DNA of 64,000 nt from Phaseolus vulgaris (GCF_000499845.2 NC_023751.2:30723475-30787474), one strand, 5' to 3'. Shown: positions 13,201 through 24,016, numbered from the stretch's first letter. A program made the numbers and translations. The notes: a model not told the origin generated them from the letters alone.

Positions 13201-13641
13201 AAAACCCAATTCCTCACAAGATTGACTTGTTATTGGATCAGTAGAAAAACATTGAATTGGAAGTCCTGACAGCATATCCAATGCAGGTGTGGAAGCTTTT
13301 GATGAAAAAGTATTCTCTGAAGTGCCACAACTGCTATTATTGCCTTCAATAGGATTATGTGTTGTCTTCTTCCGTTTACCCTTCTCATTCTGCTTTGTCG
13401 AATTAAATTCTACAATTATTTGGCAACTTAAGAAATTAGGCAAAGCTGGGGACTCATCTAATGGGTGATTTATAGTAGCATCCATCTTCGGTGAAGAATT
13501 ATCCAGTGAAAAATCAGGACCTTCACACTCAACAGCATTACCTTGCTTCTTCCTTTTTGGCATTTTCCGCTTCTGTGACAAATTTACATCCTCCGTACTA
13601 GTTGAACCACCCATATGCAAATCATTTACTACATCCATCAA
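10257..13641 (-). CDS. FCP1/NLI-interacting-factor-like HAD phosphatase, seven coding exons
   Basis: Coding exons in transcript order: 13641-12405, 12324-11962, 11869-11788, 11650-11584, 10924-10739, 10626-10566 and 10444-10257. All introns are GT-AG and phases agree, giving 727 residues. An in-frame TGA just upstream of the first ATG fixes the start. Residues 1-490 are a low-complexity acidic/serine extension with a basic KRKMPKRKK nuclear-localisation-like stretch. The FCP1 homology domain (about 495-700) has motif I LLILDVNGLL (nucleophile Asp near 501), the VYKRPFCEDF and VGVWSSR blocks, a lysine-rich KELRKLWEK helix, and the LLLDDSPYK motif (Asp near 635-636). The second motif I Asp of classical FCP1/SCP enzymes (DxDxT) is Asn here, as I recall for a plant DxNG subgroup, so activity is uncertain. 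The substrate is unknown. The N-terminal extension carries two separate internal duplications, described below. Confidence 0.88.
12121..12551 (-). repeat. Tandem duplication inside the FCP1-like gene, partly intronised
   Basis: Two copies of a unit of about 230 bp lie at 12551-12351 and 12324-12121. The first encodes AEGIKLSTD...INEQRF...DLCCAGNVSD, the second GEQIELNTE...INEQRS...DLCCAGDVSD. The first copy's 3' part (12404 downward, GTAATGTTTCTGAT) is read as intron 1, while the matching stretch of the second copy (GTGATGTTTCTGAT) is coding. The period shifts from 227 to 230 bp across the unit, so at least one small indel has occurred. Confidence 0.85.
12994..13299 (-). repeat. 51-residue tandem repeat in the N-terminal region of the FCP1-like protein
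   Basis: Residues 115-165 and 166-216 are near-identical copies (153 bp each). They share the cores DMLSG-PIQCFS-DPITSQS and GFCQGD-EEKEQKM. The reading frame is preserved. The unit resembles no domain I know and looks like a recent in-frame duplication in a disordered acidic linker. Confidence 0.9.
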
Positions 13642-14640
13642 TCACAGATCCCAAAATGGAAAAACACCTCCTAGACAAGAAATATGCAGAGCTCCCAATA
13701 CACAGCCAAACTGATAGTGATAATCTATGATCACCCAGCAAAAACACCTTTCTCTATATCTAAATATGTTACATGACCACCCAGAAAATCCACGTTTCTT
13801 TGTATCTATATCTATATATCTTACAACAAGCTTCAAATTTTCAAATTGAATGTACCTATGGAATCTATACTCCAATCTATTGCCAAAGCTTCTTTCAGTC
13901 ACTTCCCCTAAAAGCCTGCAAAAATAAACAGTCGACACGAGATCAGCCCAAAACAGCCAAAAAAAAGTTGCAGAACTTCAAATGGTGTTCTAAACAAAGT
14001 TTTAAATTAAGGTGGCAGTTGTGGTTTCAACCCCAACCTTGATACTGCAGGAAATTACAGGCAAATGGCGTTTCCAGGTGCCCAAAAACACACTGCGGCC
14101 AAAATCAAGACTGCAGATTCATTTTTAAAACCTCGGTCATAAATCCACCAATGCAAACCAAGAAACGACAACTGAATAGCCAAAACACAAATGTTTAGAT
14201 AAACAGAAACCCAACACAACATTATGATTTCTTTTGTCACTATTCTGAATCCATAATTAACTGCACACAACAATTCTCCTACTGAGTTTCACATGAACAT
14301 CTTTTCTTTCTTATTGTCATTGTGTTTACATAAAACAATATAAGATGAAACAAAGTACCAAGCTTTCTTCCCGCTGAAAATGAAAACCCAAAAGCACAAC
14401 AACGCATAAAAGAGGGCTCAGATTCACTTCTTATTTCATTAGTAAAAGTAACAAAGATGGTAAAAAGAAATTACAAGCATACAGATTGTTATTGAAAAAT
14501 GAAGAGAACGAGAGAGTGAAAGAAAAAATCAACCTAGAATCAGCTTCGAAACATCACGAGAAAGAGAGACGGGTTTTGAAGTTGAAACGGCGGCGGTGGA
14601 TTTGACGAATTGAACGAAGTGTTATAGTTTTAGGGTTTGG
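13642..14640 (-). promoter_or_regulatory. 5' UTR with probable leader intron, and promoter, of the FCP1-like gene
   Basis: No coding exon is seen upstream of the ATG at 13641. On the minus strand a donor-like CTAG/GTTGAT near 14533 and an acceptor-like TTGTCTAG near 13670 could bound a leader intron of about 0.85 kb. The first noncoding exon would then lie near 14530-14640. This is inference from splice-like signals only. Confidence 0.4.
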
Positions 14641-15344
14641 GTTTGAACAGCATGTGAATGTTATCCTCCGGAGGGTTTAATCTGTTGTTGATCTCAAACA
14701 CCAACTAAAGCACCAATCAGAGATCTTATAAAGCTGCTACCTGATCGCTCACAACAACATTTTATCCATTTTAACAACTTTAATTACTATTCTCATTATT
14801 ATCAATGTCGTACTAGGATAACCGGTGCCGGCGTAAGGTTATATTTTGGAGGGAAAAGAACAACACGGTCGCTGAACTTTTCTCAGTACAAAATCCGTTA
14901 GCAAAAAATTTACGAAAATAAAACTCGTTATAAAATTACTAGTGGAAACATGTGCTTCAGTAAGGTAAGGTGTGTTTCATTTCTATTACACTGAAATAAT
15001 TCAGATTCTAGAAAATAAGTCATTTTGTAAAAGTTGCTTAAAAATAATAATAAGTAAAGAGAAATATTTTTAAAAGTATGGATCATTACTTTTAACTGAA
15101 TAAATTATACAATTAATTTTAAGTGAAAAAATTGTGGCATTATATTTCTTTTATCAAATTAGAATGTTATTTTAGTTTAGTGAAGAATAAAATTATCTAA
15201 TTTTAATATACTTTGTAAAATCGAATTTTAATAGTATTTTTAAACAATATTTAATAAATTAAATTAATTTTTATTTATGTAAAATACTCATTTCTTTATA
15301 AATATATAAATACTAGTGAAAATATACTGCAACATGCAAATGAC

Positions 15345-15475
15345 TTTGATACCATATTAAGAAATGGATTTAAGTCTAACTCGACCACATGAAACCGGCT
15401 TATGAGGTGAGGTTTGCACACACTTATATATAATGAAATGTCCTAATCTCTAGTCGATGTGGAATCTCCAACATG
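15345..15475 (+). repeat. Dispersed repeat, copy 1
   Basis: It starts TTGATACCATATTAAG and ends near CTAGTCGATGTGGAATCTCC. Related copies occur at 27845-27980, 29285-29350 (reverse, partial) and inside 60690-61070. The family looks like the end of a high-copy legume element, but I cannot name the parent from this window. Confidence 0.7.
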
Positions 15476-15824
15476 TTAACATATTTTTTTTAAGTTATTG
15501 AGCTTTGTTTGTTTAACCATTTGAGAGACTAATTAAGACAAGTTTAATTTTAGTGCAAGTAGTAAAAATCCTTAAATTGTATGATTCGTGACACTAGCAG
15601 ATAGTGAAGAGAGAAACTTATGGTTAAAGATTGCTCAGTAATGGAGATTTCATTCACAGAGAAGGTACTGACTTGATTAATTTGAGTTTGAGGGGCAGAA
15701 TCCTCAAGCTTTTGTTTACGCAAAATGTTGGTCAGGAATTGACACTGCTGTGTTGTAAGTTGAATCCCCTTTACATCCTGTTCTTTAGAAGAAAAAAATC
15801 TCAGGAAAAAAGTGTTAGGTTGGT

Positions 15825-16129
15825 TTAGGATGTCCTATTGGTGAGTTTGTAGTCAGGAGGGAACTCATGCTTTTTATAACATGTGTCGACAATGTGGCTA
15901 AAACTTTTACAAAAAGTGCAGAGTTTTATAGTAGAAGAAAACTTTGAGGTTTTAATATCACCAGAAGAAAAACCCACTTTGCGAAAACAAACAACCTCAG
16001 TATCACCATATAATATGCATGTAATAGTGCGACTATGGAAACTAGGGTTTTCATTAGACATTGTCTTAGAGACTTTGAAACCCAATCAAGATTTTGAAAG
16101 AGAACAGAAAAGTTAACCAAGAACAACAA
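15825..16129 (-). mobile_element. Degenerate copia gag fragment with a zinc knuckle
   Basis: The minus strand encodes CTFCKSFSHIVDTCYKKHEF followed by PPDYK. This fits the CX2CX4HX4C zinc knuckle plus the CYKKHGYPPGYK-type tail of plant Ty1/copia gag proteins. No protease, integrase or reverse transcriptase follows, so it is an isolated relic. Confidence 0.65.
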
Positions 16130-17420
16130 AGGAGAAATAAATATCAGAGAGAAGTGTAGTAAAGTTCTTCATTCGCAATGTAGAAAGAGAGGCTTTGATG
16201 AACCCTAATTGCAAATGAAAAAAAGACAATGAGTAAAAGAGACAAAAATAGAGAAAAGAAATAAAACTCTTAGAGAATAAAATACATGGTGTATATATAA
16301 AAAAAAAAAATTAAAACCTAACTGAAACAAAAAAAAGTTGGACCAAACAAATAAAATCCAATAACTTAAAACAGAAAAATTAAATATGTTAACATATATA
16401 TTACTTTTTACTTTATATATTCTTTATTATATGAAAATAATATAATTAAATAAGTTATTTATTATACATTATACTGATAAAGTTATAGATATTGTAACAT
16501 CCAATTACCTTGTCAAATTATTGTGTCATCATATTTAATATATAGATAAAATTTATATGATTATTTGATTATATTATAAAATGTTAAATTTTCTCACTTG
16601 TCTTGCATTTTGCTGAACATGAGGAGAAAGGATACCTTTAATATGATAATTCCTAAGTTTTAAATAAATTAGTTTTTTTTTCTAAAAGTAATAACCAACA
16701 ACAAAAACATATTTAACTTAAACTTCCTCATTTGTTTTTAAGATATACAGGAACAAGGGTCATTTTGTCCCGATTAAAAAAATAATTGTACTAATTCCTT
16801 TTTAAGATAAAAATCCAATTTTAATGAAATAAAAATACATTATTAAAATTAATAAATACACATTTTTAAGTTATTTAGGCAATGGAGTAAAATAAATTCA
16901 TTGTTAGTTTATACATTCATCTTATGTCTTTTAACAAAAGAGATGTTATAAGATATTAGTACATTTTTACATGTATTTGTCTATATGGCAAAAGGGATAA
17001 TAAGTTGGTTATTGAAGTTAATGTTGTAGTTTTGTCTACTACTACAAATATTTAGTACATGACAACTACTCAAACATACAAGAAAGCTATAAAGATTCAA
17101 AAATTAATGGAGGAACTTGCACACACAAGAAAAGATAGAATACATTGCACATGGCAAGGAAACCTACCTTTCATTACAGTACAAAACACGTAGGTATACA
17201 ATATCACTTCATTTGTGAAGGAGTAGAGGAAGGAAGTGTGCATATACAAAAGATTCACACAAATGAAAACCTAGCATATGTATTGTTCAATCAACATTGA
17301 CAAGTTTATATAGGGTCTATCCTGCTATAGTCTAACAAAAAAATAAACAGCATGAATGAGAAAGAATAAAGCATAGCATGAAGATATGATTAATTTAATG
17401 AAAATCTTCATGTGATAGAG

Positions 17421-17952
17421 TGTGAGGAGAGAAGTCCAACATTAGACAAACTTTACTACAGTGATTGTTTTTCTTGTTATAAAATAAATCGTGTTTTCTT
17501 AGAAAAACACACCAAAATCACCTCTAAAACACTATTTCATCCTCAATTGCGAGATGATACTATCAACAATCAATTTTGATGGCACTATGGTTTAGGTACC
17601 AAAGTGACAAATAACAACTCAACTAAATAAAAGACAAAAAAGAAAAACAAAATTGATAATAGGCAAAAATATATAATTTTATTAAAAAAAGAAAATTACA
17701 ATATCTCTCTCTATAAATCCAAGAGGAAAACAATAGCATAGTCTCTTAAAAATAAGAAAACCAAAAAATAAGAAAACCAAACTATTGAGAGAACCATAAG
17801 AAACTATTTTTTTTCTCTTAATTTTTCTCATTCACCAAAATATCAGAAAAGAAAAGGAAGTGATTTTGGTGTGTTTTATTAAGAAAACATAATGTCTCTT
17901 TTATAACAAGAAAAACAAGTCAAGTTCCTCTTATGAGTAACTTATTTTCTTA
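17421..17952 (+). repeat. Hairpin-type repeat, copy A (left flank of the copied LONGIFOLIA fragment)
   Basis: About 530 bp beginning TGTGAGGAGAGAA and ending near CTTATTTTCTTA. The ends are inverted repeats of one another: the block with GATTGTTTTTCTTGTTATAA near the start returns as its reverse complement near 17860-17925. It could be a foldback/MITE-like element. Copy B lies in the same orientation 0.98 kb downstream and differs by scattered substitutions and small indels. Confidence 0.75.
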
Positions 17953-17963
17953 CCTAAGTTTCT

Positions 17964-18404
17964 GGAGTAGCAGATATACTTGTTTTATTATCTACATATA
18001 TACCACCATTTTGGTGTTTCTGGGAAACAAAAAGACCACCAATCGGAATGACTAAAGAAGCAGGAATTGCAGTTTTCTCAACAAGCTTTGCTGGTTTCAT
18101 AATAACTATTGGGGATTCAAAAGCCCTTGCTGATTCAGATCCCTTGAGTGTGGATGATAGAAAATTGTTTCTCTAAGTGTTTTGTTGCCTTACTGACCCG
18201 GTATTCTGATCTTGGCTGGTAGCTTTTGGTTCATAGTCACTTTGACTTCCAACAACATTTGGAGCTTGTTCTTCTTTTCTGCTCTCTAATAGTCCCTTTT
18301 CTTGCATTGCTTCAAGTATCTGTTTTAATGCTCTGAGATCCCTTCCAGATTGTTTGAATTCAAGATCCTTCAATCTCTTCTCTATCTCACTATAAACTGA
18401 AGGA
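17964..18404 (-). pseudogene. Copied LONGIFOLIA exon 3 fragment
   Basis: About 440 bp on the minus strand matches exon 3 of the LONGIFOLIA gene (roughly 5650-6092) with about 11 substitutions by eye, or about 97% identity. It covers the DLEFKQSGRDLRALKQILEAM block. A CAG codon has become TAG at 18175-18173, and no start codon, splice site or other exon is present, so it cannot make a LONGIFOLIA protein. Nine of the 11 differences are C-to-T or G-to-A, the pattern expected from deamination of methylated cytosine. Repeat copies A and B abut it directly on both sides. Confidence 0.92.
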
Positions 18405-18937
18405 TGTGTGAGGAGAGAAATCCAACATTAGACAAACTTTACTATAGTGATTGTTTTTATTGTTATAAAATAAATCGTGTTTTCTTAGAAAAACACACCA
18501 AAATCACCTCTACAACGCTACTGCATCATCAATTGCGAGATAATACTATCAACAACCGAACTTTGATGCCACAATGGTTTAGGTACCAAAGTGACAAATA
18601 ACAACTCAACTAAATAAAAGATGAAAAAGAGAAACAAAATTGATAATAGGCAAAAATGTAATTTTATTACAAAAAACAAAATTACAATATCTCTCTATAA
18701 ATCCAAGAGGAAAACAATAACATTCTCTTAAAAATAAGAAAACCAAACTGTTGAGAGAACCTTAAAATAAGAAACTATTTTTCTTCTCTTAATTTTTCTC
18801 ATTCACCAAGATATAAAAAAACAAAAGGAAGTGATTTTGGTGTGTTTTATTAAGAAAACATAATGCCTCTTTTATAACAAGAAAAACAAGTCAAGCTCCT
18901 CTTACGAGTAACTTATTTTCTTATATAATCAATCATT
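18405..18937 (+). repeat. Hairpin-type repeat, copy B (right flank of the copied LONGIFOLIA fragment)
   Basis: Direct copy of the 17421-17952 repeat, with the same TGTGAGGAGAGAA start and CTTATTTTCTTA end and the same internal inverted ends. No clear target duplication is seen outside the A-fragment-B unit. Confidence 0.75.
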
Positions 18938-19719
18938 AAAGGTGGTAATGGCATATGACAAGTTGGTTAAATCTATTAAGTTTAACAAACTAAGAAACTT
19001 GATATTGTTTTAAAAAATAGCGAAGCAATTCAGTACAAATAAATTACTGTTGCAGCTAACGAAAACTTGATATCTTTAATTTATACAAAAAAATAGAGAT
19101 TGTATCATGAGAAGAAACTAAAAACAAAGTATAGACTAAATAAGAACGGAATGGTTGGGACCATGTTGAGGAGTTAGTGATGAATTCTTATTTACACCAA
19201 GTGAAGCAAGATTACACTTTATTTTCACAAGCATACAATGCAAGCAAAATTTAAACACAAAACAATGAAATAAAAAACGAAACACAAATTGAAGGAACAA
19301 ACGTCAGATATAATACAGAAGAAATGCACAAAGATGAATCTGACATGACTGCATGAACGGGAAAGAGAGGGCTCTGAACGGGGTAGCAAGCGAGAAAGAG
19401 CAAGCGCACCAGAGAGAGCAATTGAAAAAATCCAAATTCTTAAGTATTTTAAGTGGAATTTGAAATTATATAATTAAAGGTTATAAAAAATACCTATTAA
19501 AAATATTAGAATTTGAATATCTTTCTAAATACAGTACCCAAACAAATTATTTTACCACAGAACATTCTAAAATTCGCTAAAAGACTGAATTACTCGGTTA
19601 AAATTCATTATCCAAACATACCGTCAAAGGTTTCTTTTCCATATGCCCATAGAAGACTGCATCGTGTCTACAGTTAGTTAACTGCTGATCTGGTTTAGCT
19701 CTTCTACCAAGAAGCGAGT
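18938..19719. other. Intergenic spacer before the PPR gene 3' end
   Basis: AT-rich with no coding region. The segment next to 19719 is probably the 3' UTR of the minus-strand PPR gene. Confidence 0.5.
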
Positions 19720-21309
19720 CTAAATATTTTCAATAACAGATCTATTACCTGAGCCAGTTTGATAACTGAGATTATTTTTTTGGCCCAACAAGCCAGAAAA
19801 TGTGGTTTCTGAAAACCCAAGTTTAGATCCTGATTTTAGAAGTGCTTCCCAAGCCCTGGCCCCAGGAACAAAACTTTTTGCAACAATTTTCTTGGTCAAT
19901 TCTATTGCTTCAACAATCAAGCCCTTTTGGCACATCTGAAATATGATATGATCAAATGTTGAAGATCTAGGAAAGAAACTCTTCTCCAACATTTCCTCCA
20001 ACAAAAAGCATGCTTCACCAATCTCACCCTTCCCAACCAAACCATCAAGCATTATCCTGTATGAATGCAAGTCGAGCCTAACACCCTTCCACCCCATCTC
20101 CTTCATTACCCCCCTTGCCTTACGTAAATCCCCTGCTACACACAACGCACCCAATAAAATATTGCAAGTAACCACATTTGGTTTGCATTCTAACTCTTCC
20201 ATAGAAGCAACAATTTTAAGGGCCTCGTCTACATTATTCTGCTTACACAAACCATTTATATACACATTATAAGTATAAACATCAGGAACGAGTCCAAATA
20301 CAAGTATTTCATCAAATAGTTCTTCTAACTTCACATATTCCCCTTCTGCTATAATCCCACTCAAGACCATAGTATAACAAACAACATCTGGTTTAATTCC
20401 ATCTTTTTTCTGCTGGTTAAGAATATCCAAAGCATCCATACCCTTCCCTTCCTTCACCAAGAACCTAATCATGTTGGTATAATCCATGATCCCAGGACAA
20501 AATCCTAGTTTCCTCATATCCCTCCAAATAACCAAAGCCTCAACACTGGTCATATCCTCTTGTTCACACAATGATGATATTATCAAAGAACACATTGTCT
20601 CATCCAAACCATACCCACCTTCTATCATATAATTCAGCATCTTAATGGCATAACCCACCCTCTTAATTCTACACAAGGCCTTGATCAAAACCTGAAATGT
20701 CGATTCCTCAACGCGAATATTCATATGCTGGCTCTTCAGTAAGATCTCAGGAACCATTTTGAGACACTCTCTCTTCCTACAAAGCAGCGAGAGAACCAAG
20801 TTCAATGAGCAAACAGTTGGTGTGCACCTGAACCTGGGGATTCTGAGAAACAAATCCACGGCATCTTGGACCTTGTCAGAGAGACCATAGAACCTAATAA
20901 GGTATACAAGGTTAAACTCTGGAGTTTCAAACTTCTCCAAGTGTTCAAGGTGGTCAAGGACAGGAGGAATGTCCTGAAACTGGGAGGTGCAGGTTAAGGT
21001 TTTAATGAGAAAGTAGTAAGCTTTTGGAGTTGGGTCACAGCTGTAAGATTTGAATGAGTCAATGAGAGTGGAGAGAAGAAAAGGGTGGGGAAGGTTGGGT
21101 GTTTGGGGACAACCCATTTCAAGGGTTGCTTGTTTGAGCTTATGCATAGCTTGTTGTTCACCAAAGTTGTGGTGCCATGAGGTCTTATAAGGAGAGTGTG
21201 GCCATTTCCTGAATTTTCGGAGGTATTTGTTGGCTCTCTTGGATAAAGGGTGTCTCACCATTTCAATTTGATGAGGAACAGAGCAAGAACGGACCTTGGG
21301 ATTGATCAC
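19720..21309 (-). CDS. P-class pentatricopeptide repeat protein, intronless
   Basis: A single uninterrupted frame of 529 residues, as usual for plant PPR genes. About eight clear 35-residue P-type motifs follow one another: about 201-235, 236-272, 273-307, 308-342, 343-377, 378-412, 413-447 and 448-482. Typical signatures are DVYTYNVYINGLCKQNNVDE and NVVTCNILLGALC. More diverged repeats precede them. No E, DYW or SMR domain is present. The basic N-terminus (SKRANKYLRKFRKWPHSPYK) suits an organellar, probably mitochondrial, targeting sequence; a second Met at residue 17 (21261) is an alternative start. The N-terminus reminds me of the Arabidopsis At2g38420 group, but I cannot verify that. The expected role is sequence-specific binding of organellar RNA; the target is unknown. 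Confidence 0.93.
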   Translation of the reverse strand: MINPKVRSCSVPHQIEMVRHPLSKRANKYLRKFRKWPHSPYKTSWHHNFGEQQAMHKLKQATLEMGCPQTPNLPHPFLLSTLIDSFKSYSCDPTPKAYYFLIKTLTCTSQFQDIPPVLDHLEHLEKFETPEFNLVYLIRFYGLSDKVQDAVDLFLRIPRFRCTPTVCSLNLVLSLLCRKRECLKMVPEILLKSQHMNIRVEESTFQVLIKALCRIKRVGYAIKMLNYMIEGGYGLDETMCSLIISSLCEQEDMTSVEALVIWRDMRKLGFCPGIMDYTNMIRFLVKEGKGMDALDILNQQKKDGIKPDVVCYTMVLSGIIAEGEYVKLEELFDEILVFGLVPDVYTYNVYINGLCKQNNVDEALKIVASMEELECKPNVVTCNILLGALCVAGDLRKARGVMKEMGWKGVRLDLHSYRIMLDGLVGKGEIGEACFLLEEMLEKSFFPRSSTFDHIIFQMCQKGLIVEAIELTKKIVAKSFVPGARAWEALLKSGSKLGFSETTFSGLLGQKNNLSYQTGSGNRSVIENI

Positions 21310-23093
21310 AAGCCAAAACCTTCAACTGAAATTCATTTTGACAAAATTATACACGTATGGTTGTATAATAATAAATTAGAATAAATACTATTCATTGATA
21401 AAAAAAAAAGAATAACTTTCTCTAATGAAAATAAGTTAAGAGTATTTTTTTCAAACATGTTTGAACTTTTGCAACTTCAAGACTATTTGATTTAAATAAA
21501 TGAAAATATATAAGATAATATAAAAGAAACAAAATCCATAAATAAAAGAGGAGGAAAAAGAAAAGACAACAAACAAAAGAGAGAGGTATTGGTATGGGAC
21601 TAAAATAGTTAAAAAAAATGCTCATATACAAACTAAAATCAGTAGTTTTATATTTTATATTACAATTATTGGAACTAAAACTTCAAAATAATTAATGAAA
21701 GTATAAGTTACCAAGTTTTCTACAAAATATTTTTATGAGAAAGGTAAAATTCTAACTTTTCCTGGTTAAAAGAAAAAATTTGAAAAATATTAAATTACTT
21801 GTGTTAAATAATTTAATATAGTAATAGATTTTTTTTTAATAAAAATAACATATTATATTTGGTTTCCAAGAAACTTTATGTCCAACCTAATTCACTGCTC
21901 TCCGAGAATAGTGATTTCTAGGTATGGAAATTTTCTCACATACCAACCAAATTAATTTCGTTTTAATAACAAGAAACAAAAAAAAATTAATTTTATATAG
22001 AAATTAATTTTTTTTTAAGTACATATACAGACTTAAAAGCTATAAGACTCGGACACGTTTCTTAAATGGTGTGTCTGTGTCCGTGTAAGATACACAACAC
22101 TCGTAAGACACGTATCGGTGAAGTGCTTAATTAAAAAAATATCTTTTAAATTTCTGACAATTTTAATACGATTCTAACATAATTTTAAATAATAATATAT
22201 AAATTTTTATTACGATTATAAAAATAAAAAATAAATCATTTTGAATCAGAGAAATTAAAATTAAAATTTGTAAAACTAATCTATCATAAAATAAACATTT
22301 GAACAAATTTTTTAGGTCAAATTAAAACTTAAACCCTTTAAAAAAGCCATATTAAACCTTAAAAAGTAAAAAAAAATGCCGAATTAAGCTTCAAGTTGAA
22401 TAAATAATCAAACGAACTGCATTTAAGGTTAACTATACTTAATTAATCACCCAGTTTTATCTCCATTTTCAAACTTGACAAGTGCTTTGCCATGTCTAAA
22501 ACACAGAAAACCAAGAAAAATAAGATGTAGAAAAAGAAAATAATTTGAGTAGATCATTTGAAATTAGAGTGTGTGGGTGCAAATACTAAACCACTTTATC
22601 ACAAAATGGCCCACGTATCTTAAAATATGAAGACTCCTGCTATAGACAATTGCCAATTTTCTTCATCACTGTGACAGTTAAAAAAGAGGATTTTGATTGA
22701 TACTTTCCCACGCTCACAATGAATTTTGGTTTGTAATGGAAATGGAATGGTCCTATTGTGTTCCAAAATGTGAGTGATGAGTTAATGATGAATTGATGTC
22801 ATAAATTGGCATCTGAATTAAGATAACAAATAAGTAATGGTAATACTCTCAAGTCTTATCCCTACGACCCCATGTTTCCTTAGATGCTATATATGCAAAC
22901 AAAACGAACAGTCCCATTGAAACAGTCACATATTTTCCAAAGTTTTCAAAACCCTTTTTAGTGTGGTTAATTAAAGAGAGATACTTTAAGTAGGTAAGGC
23001 CAAAGCATCATATGGGGACTCCTCACTATGCCATTTACATGCTGTCTCTTGGACGCATTGTTTTCACTTTTTTTTCTTTCTTAACATCACCCT
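21310..23093. other. Intergenic region upstream of the PPR gene
   Basis: AT-rich, with no gene recognised. A short CACG-rich stretch near 22045-22120 (GACACG-like words) looks like a degenerate dispersed repeat. The first few hundred bases are the putative PPR promoter; no motif is clear enough to call. Confidence 0.5.
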
Positions 23094-23102
23094 CATAAGA
23101 TA

Positions 23103-23331
23103 GGTTTTATGACCATCATGGGGCTTTTTTTTTCGTTTTTACTAAAATGGGGTCGTTTTCAAAAAAATTATAAATATGGGCAAGTCGTGCCAACTTGGCA
23201 CAACTTTATATGCAGAAGTCGTGCCAAGTTGGCACGACTTTGTCACGTTAGCCTGAAGTCGTGCCAAGTTGGCACGACTTCTGCCACGTCAACCCCTGAA
23301 GTCATGTCAACTTGACACGACTTTGTCCACG

Positions 23332-23367
<36 letters not shown>

Positions 23368-24007
23368 TTATTTTTTCTTGTAAAATTTTCTTATTTAGAT
23401 ATTGACTAGTAAGTTATGTAATGTTTAAAATTAATTTGATACATAATTTTCTAAGGGTGTTAGTTTTAAGCAATAAAAAAATGAATAATTGTGTATGGAT
23501 CATATTTGACGATAATGTAATATATTAATTTGGTTATTAGATTAATAAAAAATATGAAAAACAAAAAAAATGTTCATATTGCAGAACCGAAGATCACAAT
23601 AAAAGTAATTGTCCGCACAAGCAAGCTTGATAATAAAATTCAATTTCAAGTTTGATTATTAATTTTCTCATTTTCTTTACCTAAGTATTTATACCTCCAT
23701 AAAAAATTTATTTATCAAATTAATTTCAAATATTACATAACTTATAATTTTAATTATAATTAAATAATTATAATATATATTTATTTTAAAAAAAAAAAAA
23801 TTTAAAAAATATGATATGGACAAAGTCGTGCCAACTTGGCACGACTTCAGGTTGACGTGGGAGAAGTCGTGCCAAGTTGACACGACTTCAGACTGACGTG
23901 GCAAAGACGTGCCAAGTTGGCACGACTTGCCCCATATTTGTAATTTTTTTGACAATGACCCATTTTGATAAAAACAAAAAAAAAGACCCCATAATGGTCG
24001 TAAAACC
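23103..24007. mobile_element. Non-autonomous Mutator-like element with long inverted ends
   Basis: The outer ends (GGTTTTATGACCATCATGGG and its counterpart near 23985-24007) are inverted repeats reaching about 200 bp inward. Flanking 9-mers CATAAGATA (23094-23102) and CACAAAATA (24008-24016) agree at 7 of 9 positions, fitting a decayed 9-bp Mutator target duplication. Each arm holds three palindromic GTCGTGCCAAGTTGGCACGAC-like units. The interior has a TA run (about 23334-23361) and a coding relic at 23571-23630 with a CX2CX4HX4C knuckle (CSYCRTEDHNKSNC), as found at the C-terminus of MULE transposases. No full transposase remains. Confidence 0.8.
23571..23630 (+). pseudogene. Transposase zinc-knuckle relic inside the Mutator-like element
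   Basis: The frame reads CSYCRTEDHNKSNCPHKQA then TGA. Spacing is exactly CX2CX4HX4C. In MULE transposases this knuckle is the last domain, and here it sits near the right arm directly before a stop. Nothing upstream in frame resembles the catalytic or SWIM domain. Confidence 0.65.
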
Positions 24008-24016
24008 CACAAAATA

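Larger units (their letters stand above)
14641..17420. other. Intergenic region with dispersed-repeat fragments
   Basis: AT-rich DNA with no intact gene. It holds a dispersed repeat (15345-15475), a fragment of copia gag on the minus strand (about 15825-16129) and featureless AT-rich sequence from 16300 to 17420. Confidence 0.5.

Noticed and set aside
17421..18937. Reading the A-fragment-B unit as an LTR retrotransposon that captured a gene
   Set aside because: Repeat ends do not show TG...CA, no PBS or polypurine tract adjoins them, no target duplication is visible, and each repeat itself has inverted ends; a hairpin-type element is the better description.
22040..22125. GACACG-rich patch considered as a regulatory cluster
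   Set aside because: Looks like a degenerate dispersed plant repeat; no symmetric sites or neighbouring start to regulate.
23180..23335. Regularly spaced GTCGTGCCAAGTTGGCACGAC units that at first glance resemble a CRISPR array
   Set aside because: Only three units per arm, mirrored at 23820-23930, within long inverted repeats of a Mutator-like element in plant DNA; spacers are short and similar to one another.
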